35,741 nt of DNA from Muribaculaceae bacterium. GTDB lineage: Bacteria > Bacteroidota > Bacteroidia > Bacteroidales > Muribaculaceae. The DNA is taken from the NCBI GenBank assembly GCA_022510385.1, contig JAFLTQ010000022.1, positions 1 through 35,741 of the forward strand, given 5' to 3'. Each line of letters begins with the position of its first letter. Within the stretch, counting starts at the first letter, position 1. The notes under the pieces were generated by a model, which worked only from the letters and a program-made list of their open reading frames with translations, was not told where the DNA came from and ran no database searches. This document shows, in pieces, positions 7,908 through 16,579 of this stretch. The position numbers and the translations under genes were made by a program.

Positions 7908-8575
7908 CTCCGGATATAAAAGAGATAATAATAAAGCTTATTTATAATCTTATCTTTAATTTCTACAATGTCTATGCTAACCCCGGTTTCTTTTTCTATA
8001 GAAGTAACCCCTTTATCCTGAAATCCGCATGGATTTATAAGCTTAAACCCATCCAAATCATTATTGACATTAAGACTAAACCCATGCATAGTGCAAAACC
8101 TATTGCATCTGATGCCTATGGCACATATTTTCCGTTCATTGATTGTACCCCTTCCTAACCATACTCCCGGACTTCCTTCAATTATCTCTCCTTTGATTCC
8201 ATAATCCTTGAGAACTTCTATCACTATATCTTCAAGTATTAAAACATAATTTTTAACACCTATTCCCCGCTTATCAAGATCAATTATTGGATAGACTACT
8301 AATTGACCCGGGGAATGAAACGTGACATCGCCTCCTCTCTCAATCTCAACAGTTTCAATGCCGAGTTGATTCAATCTTGTTTGTGAAACCAGAACATTTC
8401 TCTTTTCAGCTCTTCTACCAAGAGTTATAACAGGATAGTGCTCCCCTATCAATATAAATTCCTTTTCTGTTTCCCCCTTTCTCTTTCTCTCAACCAACTC
8501 TGAAAACAGTTTCTTCTGTTTATCATGGATTTCGTGATAGGGTGACAACCCAAAATCTACCAATAACATATCCAT
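7904..8575 (-). CDS. lipB: Octanoyl-[acyl-carrier-protein]:protein octanoyltransferase
   Basis: 223 aa, normal LipB length. It moves the octanoyl group from ACP to the lipoyl domains of 2-oxoacid dehydrogenases and the glycine cleavage H protein, the first step of lipoate assembly. Signature RGGDVTFHSPGQLVVYPI, the Lys of RKICAIGIR and the Cys of NPCGFQDKGVTS form the expected catalytic Lys/Cys pair. Last gene of tnaA-lipA-lipB, 14 bp after the lipA stop. The TAA stop shares the palindrome TTAA with the stop of the convergent plug gene. Confidence 0.96.
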   Translation of the reverse strand: MDMLLVDFGLSPYHEIHDKQKKLFSELVERKRKGETEKEFILIGEHYPVITLGRRAEKRNVLVSQTRLNQLGIETVEIERGGDVTFHSPGQLVVYPIIDLDKRGIGVKNYVLILEDIVIEVLKDYGIKGEIIEGSPGVWLGRGTINERKICAIGIRCNRFCTMHGFSLNVNNDLDGFKLINPCGFQDKGVTSIEKETGVSIDIVEIKDKIINKLYYYLFYIRS

Positions 8576-8589
8576 TTTAAGTCTCGCTA

Positions 8590-9456
8590 TTACTTGATAT
8601 GTTTTTCTGCATGGTAGCTCGACCTTACAAGGGGACTGCTTTCAATATGTCGGAACCCTTTCTCTCTTCCGATCAATCCATACTCCTCAAAGATATCGGG
8701 ATGGATATATTCTTTCACAGGGTAATGATTGCGAGAAGGCTGAAGATATTGTCCTATTGTCATTACTTCACAACCTGCCTCTAAAAGATCATCCATGGTT
8801 TGCAATATTTCATCACGTGTTTCCCCAAGACCAAGCATAATCCCTGATTTCGCACGGATACCATTTTTTGCAATATGTCTAATAACGCTTAAAGAGGTGT
8901 CGTATGTGGCTACACTTCTGACTATGGGGGTAAGTCTTCTGACCGTTTCAAGATTATGAGATATGACTTCAGGTTGGAGATTAATAATGGGGGCTAACAA
9001 GTTGGTTTTACCTCTGAAATCAGGGACGAGAAGTTCCATGGTCACACCAGGGCACTCTTTTTTTAAAGTCTCCGTCATCAATTTCCAATGAGCAGCCCCA
9101 TAATCCTCAAGATCATCTCTATCTACAGAGGTTATTACAACATGTCGTAGGTCTAATTCTCGGATAGAGCGTACAATATCAGTTATTTCCTTCGGGTCTA
9201 AGGGAACAGGCTTACCTGAGGTGACATTGCAGAATTTACAATTGCGTGTGCAAATAGAACCGCCGATCATAAAAGTGGCGGTTCCGTTACTCCAACATTC
9301 CCCTTTATTAGGACAGAGTCCACTGCTGCATATTGTATTTAGATGCCTGTCGTTGAGACAGCCAACCACTTGAGCAGCTTTCAGACCTCGAGGAAGCTTA
9401 ATTTTCAGCCATTCAGGTTTCCTTAATGGCTTGAGATTCTGTTGTTCATTTACCAC
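8590..9456 (-). CDS. lipA: Lipoyl synthase
   Basis: 288 aa radical SAM enzyme that inserts two sulfurs into protein-bound octanoate. Both cluster motifs are present: the auxiliary cluster Cys set C43, C48, C54 (CSSGLCPNKGEC) and the SAM cluster CTRNCKFC (C69, C73, C76), plus the C-terminal RSSYHA serine motif of the auxiliary cluster. The start is a GTG at 9456, inside the end of tnaA (11-bp overlap); no in-frame ATG fits the family N-terminus. The overlap implies translation coupled to tnaA. lipB follows directly, so the two lipoate genes act as one unit. Confidence 0.95.
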   Translation of the reverse strand: MVNEQQNLKPLRKPEWLKIKLPRGLKAAQVVGCLNDRHLNTICSSGLCPNKGECWSNGTATFMIGGSICTRNCKFCNVTSGKPVPLDPKEITDIVRSIRELDLRHVVITSVDRDDLEDYGAAHWKLMTETLKKECPGVTMELLVPDFRGKTNLLAPIINLQPEVISHNLETVRRLTPIVRSVATYDTSLSVIRHIAKNGIRAKSGIMLGLGETRDEILQTMDDLLEAGCEVMTIGQYLQPSRNHYPVKEYIHPDIFEEYGLIGREKGFRHIESSPLVRSSYHAEKHIK

Positions 9457-10828
9457 CGGCGGGTCTTAATTTAACAGTGAAATGACGCATCAACTCAGCC
9501 TCCCAGACTATCTTGACACCTCTGTTTATTTCATCCCGTTTGTCGTAGACATTCTTCAAAGCTGCCGCTATCACGCGTATATGATTATCGGTATAAACAC
9601 GACGGGGAATACAAAGTCTTACGAAATCATTACCCCCAAACCGGTTTTCACGAGTCACCGGATCTCTATCAGCCAGAATAAATCCGATTTCGCATCCCCG
9701 GATACCTGCTTCCTTATATAGTTCTACTGCGAGAGTCTGGGCAGGGAACTCTTCCTTCGGAATCTGAGGAAGCACTTTCAAGGCGTCTATAAATATCGCA
9801 TGCCCTCCTACAGGTCTCTGATATGGTACTCCATATTCATCAAGCAAGGAAGCGAGCAATTTCAATTGATGGATACGGGTATGCAGGTTTTCAAATTCTG
9901 TATTCTCGATAAGACCTACAGCCAATGCTGCCATGTCTCTACCGTTCATACCACCATATGTAAGATAGCCCTCGAACGGAATTACAAAAGCCTTTGCTGC
10001 CTCATACCAGTCTTCCCATCTTGTAGCAATAAAACCACCCATATTAACCAAACCATCCTTCTTGGCCGACATCGTCATTCCATCGGCCAAAGCAAACATT
10101 TCCTTACATATTTCCTTAATGCTCTTGTCGGCATATCCAGCCTCTCGAGTTTTTATGAAATATGCGTTCTCAGCAAAACGTGCGCTATCAAAAATTACTC
10201 TTTTGCCATATTTATTTGCAAGTTCTCTCACTCCCTTCAGATTTTCCATTGATACAGGTTCTCCTCCTGCTGTATTATTTGTAATGGTCATAATGATGAA
10301 CGGAACCTTATCCCCATACTTTATCAGACCTTTCTCCAATTTAACAAGATCTACATTACCTTTGAACGGGAGTTCCTTCTGAGTATCCTTAGCATCATCG
10401 ATAGTGCAGTCGACAGCTGAAGCCTTACGAAATTCTATATGACCTTTAGTAGTGTCGAAAGTAGAGTTACCAAGCACAAAATCTCCCTCATGCACCAATG
10501 CAGAGAAAAGGACATTTTCAGCCGCACGCCCCTGATGAGTAGGTATAACATAATCAAAACCTGTTATTGTCTTGATTGCATCCTTAAGCTCAAAGAAGGA
10601 ACGCGCCCCGGCGTAAGATTCATCGCCCGTCATCATTGCAGCCCATTGCCTGTCGCTCATCGCGCCTGTGCCTGAGTCTGTGAGACAATCTATATATACT
10701 TGATCGGATTTAAGACAGAAAAGATTGTAATCAGCCTCTTTGATCCATTTCTCTCTTTCTTCACGTGTGCTTTTCCTGATGGGTTCCACCATCTTGATTT
10801 TCCATGATTCGGCAAAAGGGATTTCCAT
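9446..10828 (-). CDS. tnaA: Tryptophanase (beta-eliminating PLP lyase)
   Basis: 460 aa, close to E. coli TnaA (471). It splits tryptophan into indole, pyruvate and ammonia. PLP motif SAKKDG with the Schiff-base Lys257, and DSARFAENAYF. The close relative tyrosine phenol-lyase was considered. Its phenol-binding residues Thr124, Arg381 and Phe448 correspond here to Asp125 (FDTT), Ile381 (CEIG) and His449 (RHFT), the same as in tryptophanase, so tryptophanase is the better call. I see no tnaC-like leader peptide; a good Bacteroidota promoter precedes it. First gene of a unit with lipA (11-bp overlap) and lipB, an unusual partnership. Confidence 0.9.
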   Translation of the reverse strand: MEIPFAESWKIKMVEPIRKSTREEREKWIKEADYNLFCLKSDQVYIDCLTDSGTGAMSDRQWAAMMTGDESYAGARSFFELKDAIKTITGFDYVIPTHQGRAAENVLFSALVHEGDFVLGNSTFDTTKGHIEFRKASAVDCTIDDAKDTQKELPFKGNVDLVKLEKGLIKYGDKVPFIIMTITNNTAGGEPVSMENLKGVRELANKYGKRVIFDSARFAENAYFIKTREAGYADKSIKEICKEMFALADGMTMSAKKDGLVNMGGFIATRWEDWYEAAKAFVIPFEGYLTYGGMNGRDMAALAVGLIENTEFENLHTRIHQLKLLASLLDEYGVPYQRPVGGHAIFIDALKVLPQIPKEEFPAQTLAVELYKEAGIRGCEIGFILADRDPVTRENRFGGNDFVRLCIPRRVYTDNHIRVIAAALKNVYDKRDEINRGVKIVWEAELMRHFTVKLRPAGGK

Positions 10829-10877
10829 GATATAGATAAAATGTTAGATTTTTATTGGGTATTCAGTTAAATTTTAT

Positions 10878-10909
10878 CAAAATTACCTAAATCTAAAAAA
10901 TTATGCAAA
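10878..10909 (-). promoter_or_regulatory. Promoter of the tnaA-lipA-lipB operon
   Basis: On the minus strand: TTTG (10906-10909), a 20-base spacer, then TAATTTTG (10878-10885). This fits the Bacteroidota consensus TTTG / TAnnTTTG in both boxes and spacing. The leader to the tnaA ATG is about 45 bases. Confidence 0.75.
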
Positions 10910-11019
10910 AAAAGAACTATCCTCCCCATCAATAATTCTTTCATCCATCTGAGAGAGAGCTTACAAGGGGGTGTAGATAAAAGTTATCACAAATAATTTA
11001 TATATTGATAAAAAGGAAT

Positions 11020-11027
11020 TATTTTTG
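11020..11027 (+). promoter_or_regulatory. -7 box in front of the DUF389 gene
   Basis: TATTTTTG fits TAnnTTTG and lies 24 bp before the proposed TTG start. No -33 box is evident. The short leader contains ATGAAATAA (11039-11047), a start codon followed one codon later by a stop, just upstream of the TTG. Confidence 0.5.
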
Positions 11028-11051
11028 CATTATAATTTATGAAATAATATT

Positions 11052-12515
11052 TTGAGCGACAATATAAATACATCTCCTGCGATTCAGACAAATGATCCGG
11101 ATCAGAAAGAAAAGTTCTTCACAAAAGTGAAGGTCTTGCTCAAGGATTTGTTGTCATACTTCAATGTAGCAGAAGATCTCGAGCCTCAACAAGATGTAGA
11201 ACAATCAATACGATCCGGTGTAGATTTCAAAGGGAGTCAGCTGTTGGTATTGATATTTGCTATATTTATAGCCTCTTTAGGACTAAACACAGACAGCATA
11301 CCGGTAGTGATCGGCGCCATGTTGATTTCACCTCTTATGGGTCCGATAATCGGTATGGGATTAGGAATAGGTATTGCCGATTATACCTTGTTGAAAAGAA
11401 GTTTCAAAAACATCTCGATGGCAGTTTTAGGATCATTAGCTGCATCGGCAATCTATTTTTTAATTTCCCCCCAGTATGAAGGTTCCAGCCAACTGTTAGC
11501 CCGTACTTCCCCCTCTATCTATGATGTATTTGTGGCTTTATTTGGCGGAGCGGCAGGATTTGTGAGCATCGCATGTCGCAACAAGGGGCAGGTTATGCCG
11601 GGTGTCGCAATTGCAACTTCACTGATGCCTCCTCTTTGCACAGCAGGATACGGCATTGCAACTTGGCAAGGACATTTCTTCTGGGGCGCTCTCTATCTGT
11701 TCTTTACAAATATGATTTTCATCCTATTCGCAACTTGGATAGGAGTAAAGATTTTGAAATACAAAGGTGTTGTTTATCAGAATAGTTCGAGGAATAAAAG
11801 AGTGCAGACCTTTGTAACTATTGTAGTGTTTTGCACGGTAGGTGTCAGTTGCTTCCTGACAGTACAAATGATCAGGAAGAATATCTTCCTTGCTAAAGCT
11901 CAGACCTTTGTAGAGCAACAAATGGTTTTCCCAAATACACAAGTCTTGAGCCACAAAGAATATATTGAAGGGGGTAAAAAATATATTGATGTGACTCTTA
12001 TCGGAGCAGCCCTTCCTAAAGATTCCTTGCAGTTGGCAATGCTAAATAAGCTCGACAGTGTTGGTCTTGGAGGCACTATACTTCAAATCAAACAAGGATT
12101 CTCCGTTTCTTCAATAAATTCCCCAAGCGTCAATCCTGAAAAGAATTTTGCAGAATTCTATTCAATGGCCCAACAAGAATTGCTACAGCGGCAAAGTGTG
12201 ATCGACTCCCTGAAGGATGTAATCAAATGGAGAAACTGGTTTAATAATCAAAGTCTGGAAATTGCTCCGGAAGTAAAGATTCTATTCCCAAGTGTGGAGG
12301 AAATAGCACTCTCCCAAATGCTTGTTACCTCTGTAGAAACGGTTAGTCTTGACACTATAAATATGATTTTTGTCAAAACAAATAAAACGATAGTTGAGTC
12401 TGAACGTAAGAAATTGCTGGAATTTCTGAGGTTAAGGCTAAATGATAAAGAGTTAGGGTTGACCGTCAATCCGCATGGTTTCCCATGGCCGGAGAAAGGG
12501 ATAAGTCGGTATTAA
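11052..12515 (+). CDS. DUF389 (TIGR00341-type) multi-pass membrane protein
   Basis: 487 aa. After about 60 soluble N-terminal residues come roughly six membrane segments (about residues 60-265), including the conserved glycine-rich stretch with IGAMLISPLMGPIIGMG that identifies DUF389, then TSLMPPLCTAGYG. A soluble C-terminal half of about 220 residues follows. Function in the family is not established. The start is a TTG at 11052; the nearer ATG (11039) is closed after one Lys codon. dapA follows after a short gap and may be cotranscribed. Confidence 0.85.
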   Translation: MSDNINTSPAIQTNDPDQKEKFFTKVKVLLKDLLSYFNVAEDLEPQQDVEQSIRSGVDFKGSQLLVLIFAIFIASLGLNTDSIPVVIGAMLISPLMGPIIGMGLGIGIADYTLLKRSFKNISMAVLGSLAASAIYFLISPQYEGSSQLLARTSPSIYDVFVALFGGAAGFVSIACRNKGQVMPGVAIATSLMPPLCTAGYGIATWQGHFFWGALYLFFTNMIFILFATWIGVKILKYKGVVYQNSSRNKRVQTFVTIVVFCTVGVSCFLTVQMIRKNIFLAKAQTFVEQQMVFPNTQVLSHKEYIEGGKKYIDVTLIGAALPKDSLQLAMLNKLDSVGLGGTILQIKQGFSVSSINSPSVNPEKNFAEFYSMAQQELLQRQSVIDSLKDVIKWRNWFNNQSLEIAPEVKILFPSVEEIALSQMLVTSVETVSLDTINMIFVKTNKTIVESERKKLLEFLRLRLNDKELGLTVNPHGFPWPEKGISRY

Positions 12516-12569
12516 AGATAGTGGATGGAAAATCGACATTATAGGAAAGATAAAAAAACAGATAATTAT

Positions 12570-13487
12570 ATGACAGAAGATTCGCAACCAATGAGGCGAA
12601 ATAAAGGGAGTTTTAAATTCACCGGTCTTGGAGTGGCATTAGTTACTCCCTTCAAAAGAGATTTTTCAATTGATTATGATTCCCTCAAAAAAGTCATAAA
12701 CTTCGTGATTGAGGGAGGTTGCGATTATATTGTGGCTTTGGGAACTACAGCAGAGACCCCAACTCTTACAAGAGAAGAAAAAGATGAAATAACTTCTTTT
12801 ATAAGAAAAGAGACAGGGGGAAGAATTCCTCTGGTTTTAGGAATAGGAGGTAACAACACTCAAAGAGTCATCAGGAATATTGAGCAACGTGATCTTGAGG
12901 GTTATTCTGCAATACTTTCTGTAACACCCTATTACAACAAACCGACACAAGAGGGTCTCTTTCAACATTTCAAAGCCATATCAGAGAGTTCTCCCCTACC
13001 AATCATATTATACAATGTGCCCGGACGAACCGGGGTAAATATGACATCCAACACAACTCTCCGACTTGCTCTTTCGTCCCCTAAGTTCATCGGCATAAAA
13101 GAGGCATCGGGGAAATTGGATCAAAGTCAAGAAATTATAAAAGGCGCCCCTGCAGGTTTTTCATTGATTTCCGGTAATGATAGCGACACAGCGGCAATCA
13201 TGGCAATGGGAGGTAGCGGAGTAATTTCTGTTTTAGGGAATGTTCTTCCTTCAAACATGAAGAAATTGGTGGAATTATGTAGGAATCTAAAGTTTGATGA
13301 AGCAACAGAACTTCAGATGCGGCTAAATCCCCTCATTAAATATTTGTTTGAGGATGGAAATCCGGCGGGAGTCAAGTGTTTGCTCAGCAAATCAGGATTA
13401 GTTGAGAATTTTTTAAGGCTTCCATTAGTTGGAGTGAGTGATACAATAAAAGAAAAGTTGGAAAAAGAGTTTTTGAAGTTTGATTGA
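12570..13487 (+). CDS. dapA: 4-hydroxy-tetrahydrodipicolinate synthase
   Basis: Condenses pyruvate with aspartate semialdehyde, the first step of the diaminopimelate/lysine branch. Motifs: GTTAETPTL (pyruvate-binding Thr pair), YYNKPTQEG, LYNVPGRTG with the catalytic Tyr, and the Schiff-base Lys in GIKEASG. The frame is open from an ATG at 12525, but ATG 12570 is preferred because the family begins close to the FTGLGVALVTPF segment; ATG 12591 is also possible. From 12570 the protein is 305 aa. Its end overlaps the dnaG start by 8 bp. Confidence 0.95.
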   Translation: MTEDSQPMRRNKGSFKFTGLGVALVTPFKRDFSIDYDSLKKVINFVIEGGCDYIVALGTTAETPTLTREEKDEITSFIRKETGGRIPLVLGIGGNNTQRVIRNIEQRDLEGYSAILSVTPYYNKPTQEGLFQHFKAISESSPLPIILYNVPGRTGVNMTSNTTLRLALSSPKFIGIKEASGKLDQSQEIIKGAPAGFSLISGNDSDTAAIMAMGGSGVISVLGNVLPSNMKKLVELCRNLKFDEATELQMRLNPLIKYLFEDGNPAGVKCLLSKSGLVENFLRLPLVGVSDTIKEKLEKEFLKFD

Positions 13488-15660
13488 TCCGGTAACAGTA
13501 CAGAAAATAAAAGATACTGCAGATATAGTTGATGTAGTCAGCGATTATGTGCATTTAGTGAGGCGTGGCTCTAACTATATGGGACTGTGTCCATTCCACA
13601 ACGAGCGTACCCCATCTTTTTCTGTCAATAAGAGCAGGAACTTCTGCTATTGCTTTTCATGCCATAAAGGAGGGAGCCCAATCAGCTTTATTATGGAGAA
13701 GGAGGGAATTTCCTACCATGAAGCGCTTTTACATCTCGCAAAAAAATATGGTATAGAGGTCAGGGAACGTGAACTCACGGATGAAGAAAGAGAGCGCCAG
13801 ACCCGACGTGAGGGAATGATGGTGGCTAACGAATGGGCTAAAAATTACTTTATCGGAAATCTTTACGAAAAGGAGGAGGGAAAGAATATTGGCCTGACAT
13901 ATATCTATGGTCGTCACGTCACGGCAGAAGCAACAAAAGCTTTCCAGCTTGGATATGCCATAGATAAAGGGAATGATTTCACCGATGCAGCTCTAAAAAA
14001 AGGCTTCTCGTTGGAAATTTTAAAAGCAACCGGCCTCACGGGAGTAAGTCAGCAAGGGAGTGTCTACGACCGTTTTCGTGGCAGAGTGATATTCCCGGTA
14101 ATCAATACTGCCGGCAAAACAGTTGCTTTCGGGGGTAGAGACCTGAAGGGAGGCCCCGCTAAATATATAAATTCTCCGGAGTCTGAAATATATTCTAAAA
14201 GCAGAGAGCTTTATGGGATTTATCAGGCAAAAGGGGATATGGTGAAAGAGAATAAAGTCTATCTTGTAGAAGGTTATTTGGATGTCATAGGGATGTGGCA
14301 ATCCGGGGTAAGAAATGTTGTGGCTTCTTCAGGAACGGCTTTAACAGATGGTCAAATTGTACTCATCCATCGTTTTACTGACAATGTTACGCTGATTTAT
14401 GATGGAGACCCTGCCGGTATAAAAGCATCCCTAAGAGGGATTGACATGCTTTTGGCTCATAATCTGAATGTGAAAGCTGTCCCTTTGCCGGATGGTGATG
14501 ATCCGGACTCCTTGGCTGCCAGATTGTCCCCTGAAGAATTAAAGACATATCTTCGGGAACATGAAGTTGATATTATACGCTTTAAGATTGATATCCTGCT
14601 CAAAGATTCAAAGAATGATCCTCAACAAAAATGGTCGGTAATCAGGAGTATTGTGGAAAGCATTGCACATATTCCCGACAAGATTAAGAGAGACGTTTAT
14701 ATTCAGGATTGCAGCATCTTGCTTGATATCAAAGAAACTACATTAAGTAGTGAAGTAGCAAAAATACGTTTTCAGATTGTTGAACAAGAAAAAGCAAAGC
14801 GTCGCGCAGAAGAAATCCGAGGATATACTGAAAATAAAGAAGGAGAAAGCTCTTTAATTCCTACGGATTCTGAAAATAAGAACGATGCCGGTGAAACGCG
14901 TCCACTTCCCGATACTAACATTTCCCCTTTGTTCCCTCTTGAAAGAGAATTACTTGACAATTGCCTTAAGTATGGACTTGTAGGACTTTGGCCGAGTGAT
15001 AAACCGGAACATGAAAATGAGCTCGTTACTGTAGTGGAATATATTTCTGAAGAATTGGATGTAGATGGAATAACCTTCACTCACCCTCAATACTCTCTTG
15101 TTTTTGAAGCTCTTAAGCAGATTGTGCCGGTTTTCAAAAGAGAATTGGCAGAAGAGGAAAGTGTAATAGCAGAACTGGTAGAGAAGAAGAGAAAAGAAGA
15201 ATTTGAGAGAATAGGTCGAATGAATATCTCTCTGTCTGAAATAAAGAGGGAGGAAGCGAAATTAGAAGAGTGTCTTAATGAGTTTGCTATCGCTGAGCGT
15301 GAAAAATTTGCCAAGAATTATATTTTGGATAAATTTGGCAGCCATGAAGATGATGTCATCCGGAATCAGACAAACAGGGCTTTGGCCGAAAAACATCAAT
15401 TAAGCTCCTTGTTTACCAAAAACCGTCCGGTTGAAAAAATTGAGGAGAAAGTGATTCAAATCATATTGAATTCCTTGAATGTATTAAAAAATGGGATAAT
15501 CGATCTCCAGTTGAAGGAATTGATGGAAGAGTTCAAAAAACTTGGAGAGGATCAAAGTGAATTGCAAAGAGAGCTTCATGTCAAGATAGGAGAAATAATC
15601 CATATGAGAAGCCGGATGGCAAAGGATATCGGCGACAGGATAATCAGCCCTAAGAGATAA
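13480..15660 (+). CDS. dnaG: DNA primase
   Basis: 726 aa, longer than E. coli DnaG (581), as is common in Bacteroidota. N-terminal CHC2 zinc finger: C37, H40, C58, C61. Then the primase core with the TOPRIM motifs VEGYLDV (near 264) and YDGDPAG (near 307). A long, charged C-terminal region of roughly 280 residues includes the helicase-binding part. It makes RNA primers at the replication fork with DnaB. The start is a TTG at 13480 that overlaps the last codons of dapA, so dnaG is probably translated by coupling. Convergent with miaA, stops 19 bp apart, no terminator visible. Confidence 0.95.
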   Translation: MIDPVTVQKIKDTADIVDVVSDYVHLVRRGSNYMGLCPFHNERTPSFSVNKSRNFCYCFSCHKGGSPISFIMEKEGISYHEALLHLAKKYGIEVRERELTDEERERQTRREGMMVANEWAKNYFIGNLYEKEEGKNIGLTYIYGRHVTAEATKAFQLGYAIDKGNDFTDAALKKGFSLEILKATGLTGVSQQGSVYDRFRGRVIFPVINTAGKTVAFGGRDLKGGPAKYINSPESEIYSKSRELYGIYQAKGDMVKENKVYLVEGYLDVIGMWQSGVRNVVASSGTALTDGQIVLIHRFTDNVTLIYDGDPAGIKASLRGIDMLLAHNLNVKAVPLPDGDDPDSLAARLSPEELKTYLREHEVDIIRFKIDILLKDSKNDPQQKWSVIRSIVESIAHIPDKIKRDVYIQDCSILLDIKETTLSSEVAKIRFQIVEQEKAKRRAEEIRGYTENKEGESSLIPTDSENKNDAGETRPLPDTNISPLFPLERELLDNCLKYGLVGLWPSDKPEHENELVTVVEYISEELDVDGITFTHPQYSLVFEALKQIVPVFKRELAEEESVIAELVEKKRKEEFERIGRMNISLSEIKREEAKLEECLNEFAIAEREKFAKNYILDKFGSHEDDVIRNQTNRALAEKHQLSSLFTKNRPVEKIEEKVIQIILNSLNVLKNGIIDLQLKELMEEFKKLGEDQSELQRELHVKIGEIIHMRSRMAKDIGDRIISPKR

Positions 15661-15679
15661 GAAAGTTGTGACTTGGGAA

Positions 15680-16579
15680 TTATAAGAGTGTTTCTACAGA
15701 TTTTTGGAACTCATCCGATGAGAGATCGTAAGGTAACCAATTAATCTTAAAACCCCGGCGTTCCATGCCTCTGAACCATGTCATCTGGCGTTTGGCAAAT
15801 TGATGGATTGCTATCTCAAGACTATTAACCATTTCTTGATAAGAAAATTTTTTTATAGCATAGAGGGTGAGATATTTATATTCAAGTCCATAGTATATCA
15901 GATCTTCCGGTGGGATTCCCCTTTTCAATAGCTTTTCAACTTCCTCTATCATTCCGGCTTCCAATCTATCTACAAGACGTTTTGAAATCCTTTCTCGCCT
16001 TACTTCTCTTGGAATATCGATTCCTATAATAACCGAGTCTATAGGTTTTGCAATCTTTCTGTCGGATTTTCCGGCCAGCTCCGGATTATTTCTATAGTAT
16101 TCCTCAATCTCTATTGCTCGGATTGCCCTTTTGGGAGTGTCGACATCAGTCGTGTTATGCAACCTCTTAAACCCTGAAAGAATTGCAGTCAATTCATCCA
16201 AAGTTTTTTTTTCAAGATGTCTCCTCAACTCAGGATTTTCCGGCACGTCGGGGAGTAAAATACCACTCAATGCCGATTCAAGATATAGGCCTGTACCACC
16301 ACAAAGAATCGGGGTTTTATTCCTCTCCCCTATATCTTTGAAAGCTGAATGAAAGTCCGAGATATAACGATGCAGATTATACTTTTCTCCCGCTTCACAA
16401 ATGTCAATTAGATGATAAGGGATTTCCTGATACTCCTCTAAATCTTTCCCGGTGCCTAAATCCATATCACGATACACCTGACGTGAATCGGCACTGATTA
16501 TTTCTCCATTAAACGAACGTGCGAGTTCAACAGCTCTTGCTGTCTTCCCTGAGGCAGTCGGACCCAATATTGTAATCAT
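15680..16579 (-). CDS. miaA: tRNA dimethylallyltransferase
   Basis: 299 aa from ATG 16579. It adds the dimethylallyl group to A37 of tRNAs that read codons beginning with U. Walker A GPTASGKT at the very start, then ISADSRQVYRDMDLGTGK, LIDI and GGTGLYLESAL, all standard MiaA motifs, and QMTWFRG near the end. The frame is open further upstream, but ATG 16579 overlaps the stop of the preceding membrane-protein gene as ATGA and places the P-loop correctly, so it is the start. Confidence 0.95.
   Translation of the reverse strand: MITILGPTASGKTARAVELARSFNGEIISADSRQVYRDMDLGTGKDLEEYQEIPYHLIDICEAGEKYNLHRYISDFHSAFKDIGERNKTPILCGGTGLYLESALSGILLPDVPENPELRRHLEKKTLDELTAILSGFKRLHNTTDVDTPKRAIRAIEIEEYYRNNPELAGKSDRKIAKPIDSVIIGIDIPREVRRERISKRLVDRLEAGMIEEVEKLLKRGIPPEDLIYYGLEYKYLTLYAIKKFSYQEMVNSLEIAIHQFAKRQMTWFRGMERRGFKINWLPYDLSSDEFQKSVETLL

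Noticed and set aside
9446..10828. Tyrosine phenol-lyase as the call for the beta-eliminating lyase
   Set aside because: The three phenol-lyase specificity residues are replaced by the tryptophanase ones (Asp, Ile, His).
10829..11051. tnaC-type leader peptide for tnaA
   Set aside because: No short frame with a critical Trp codon is found between the promoter and tnaA; the leader is about 45 bases.
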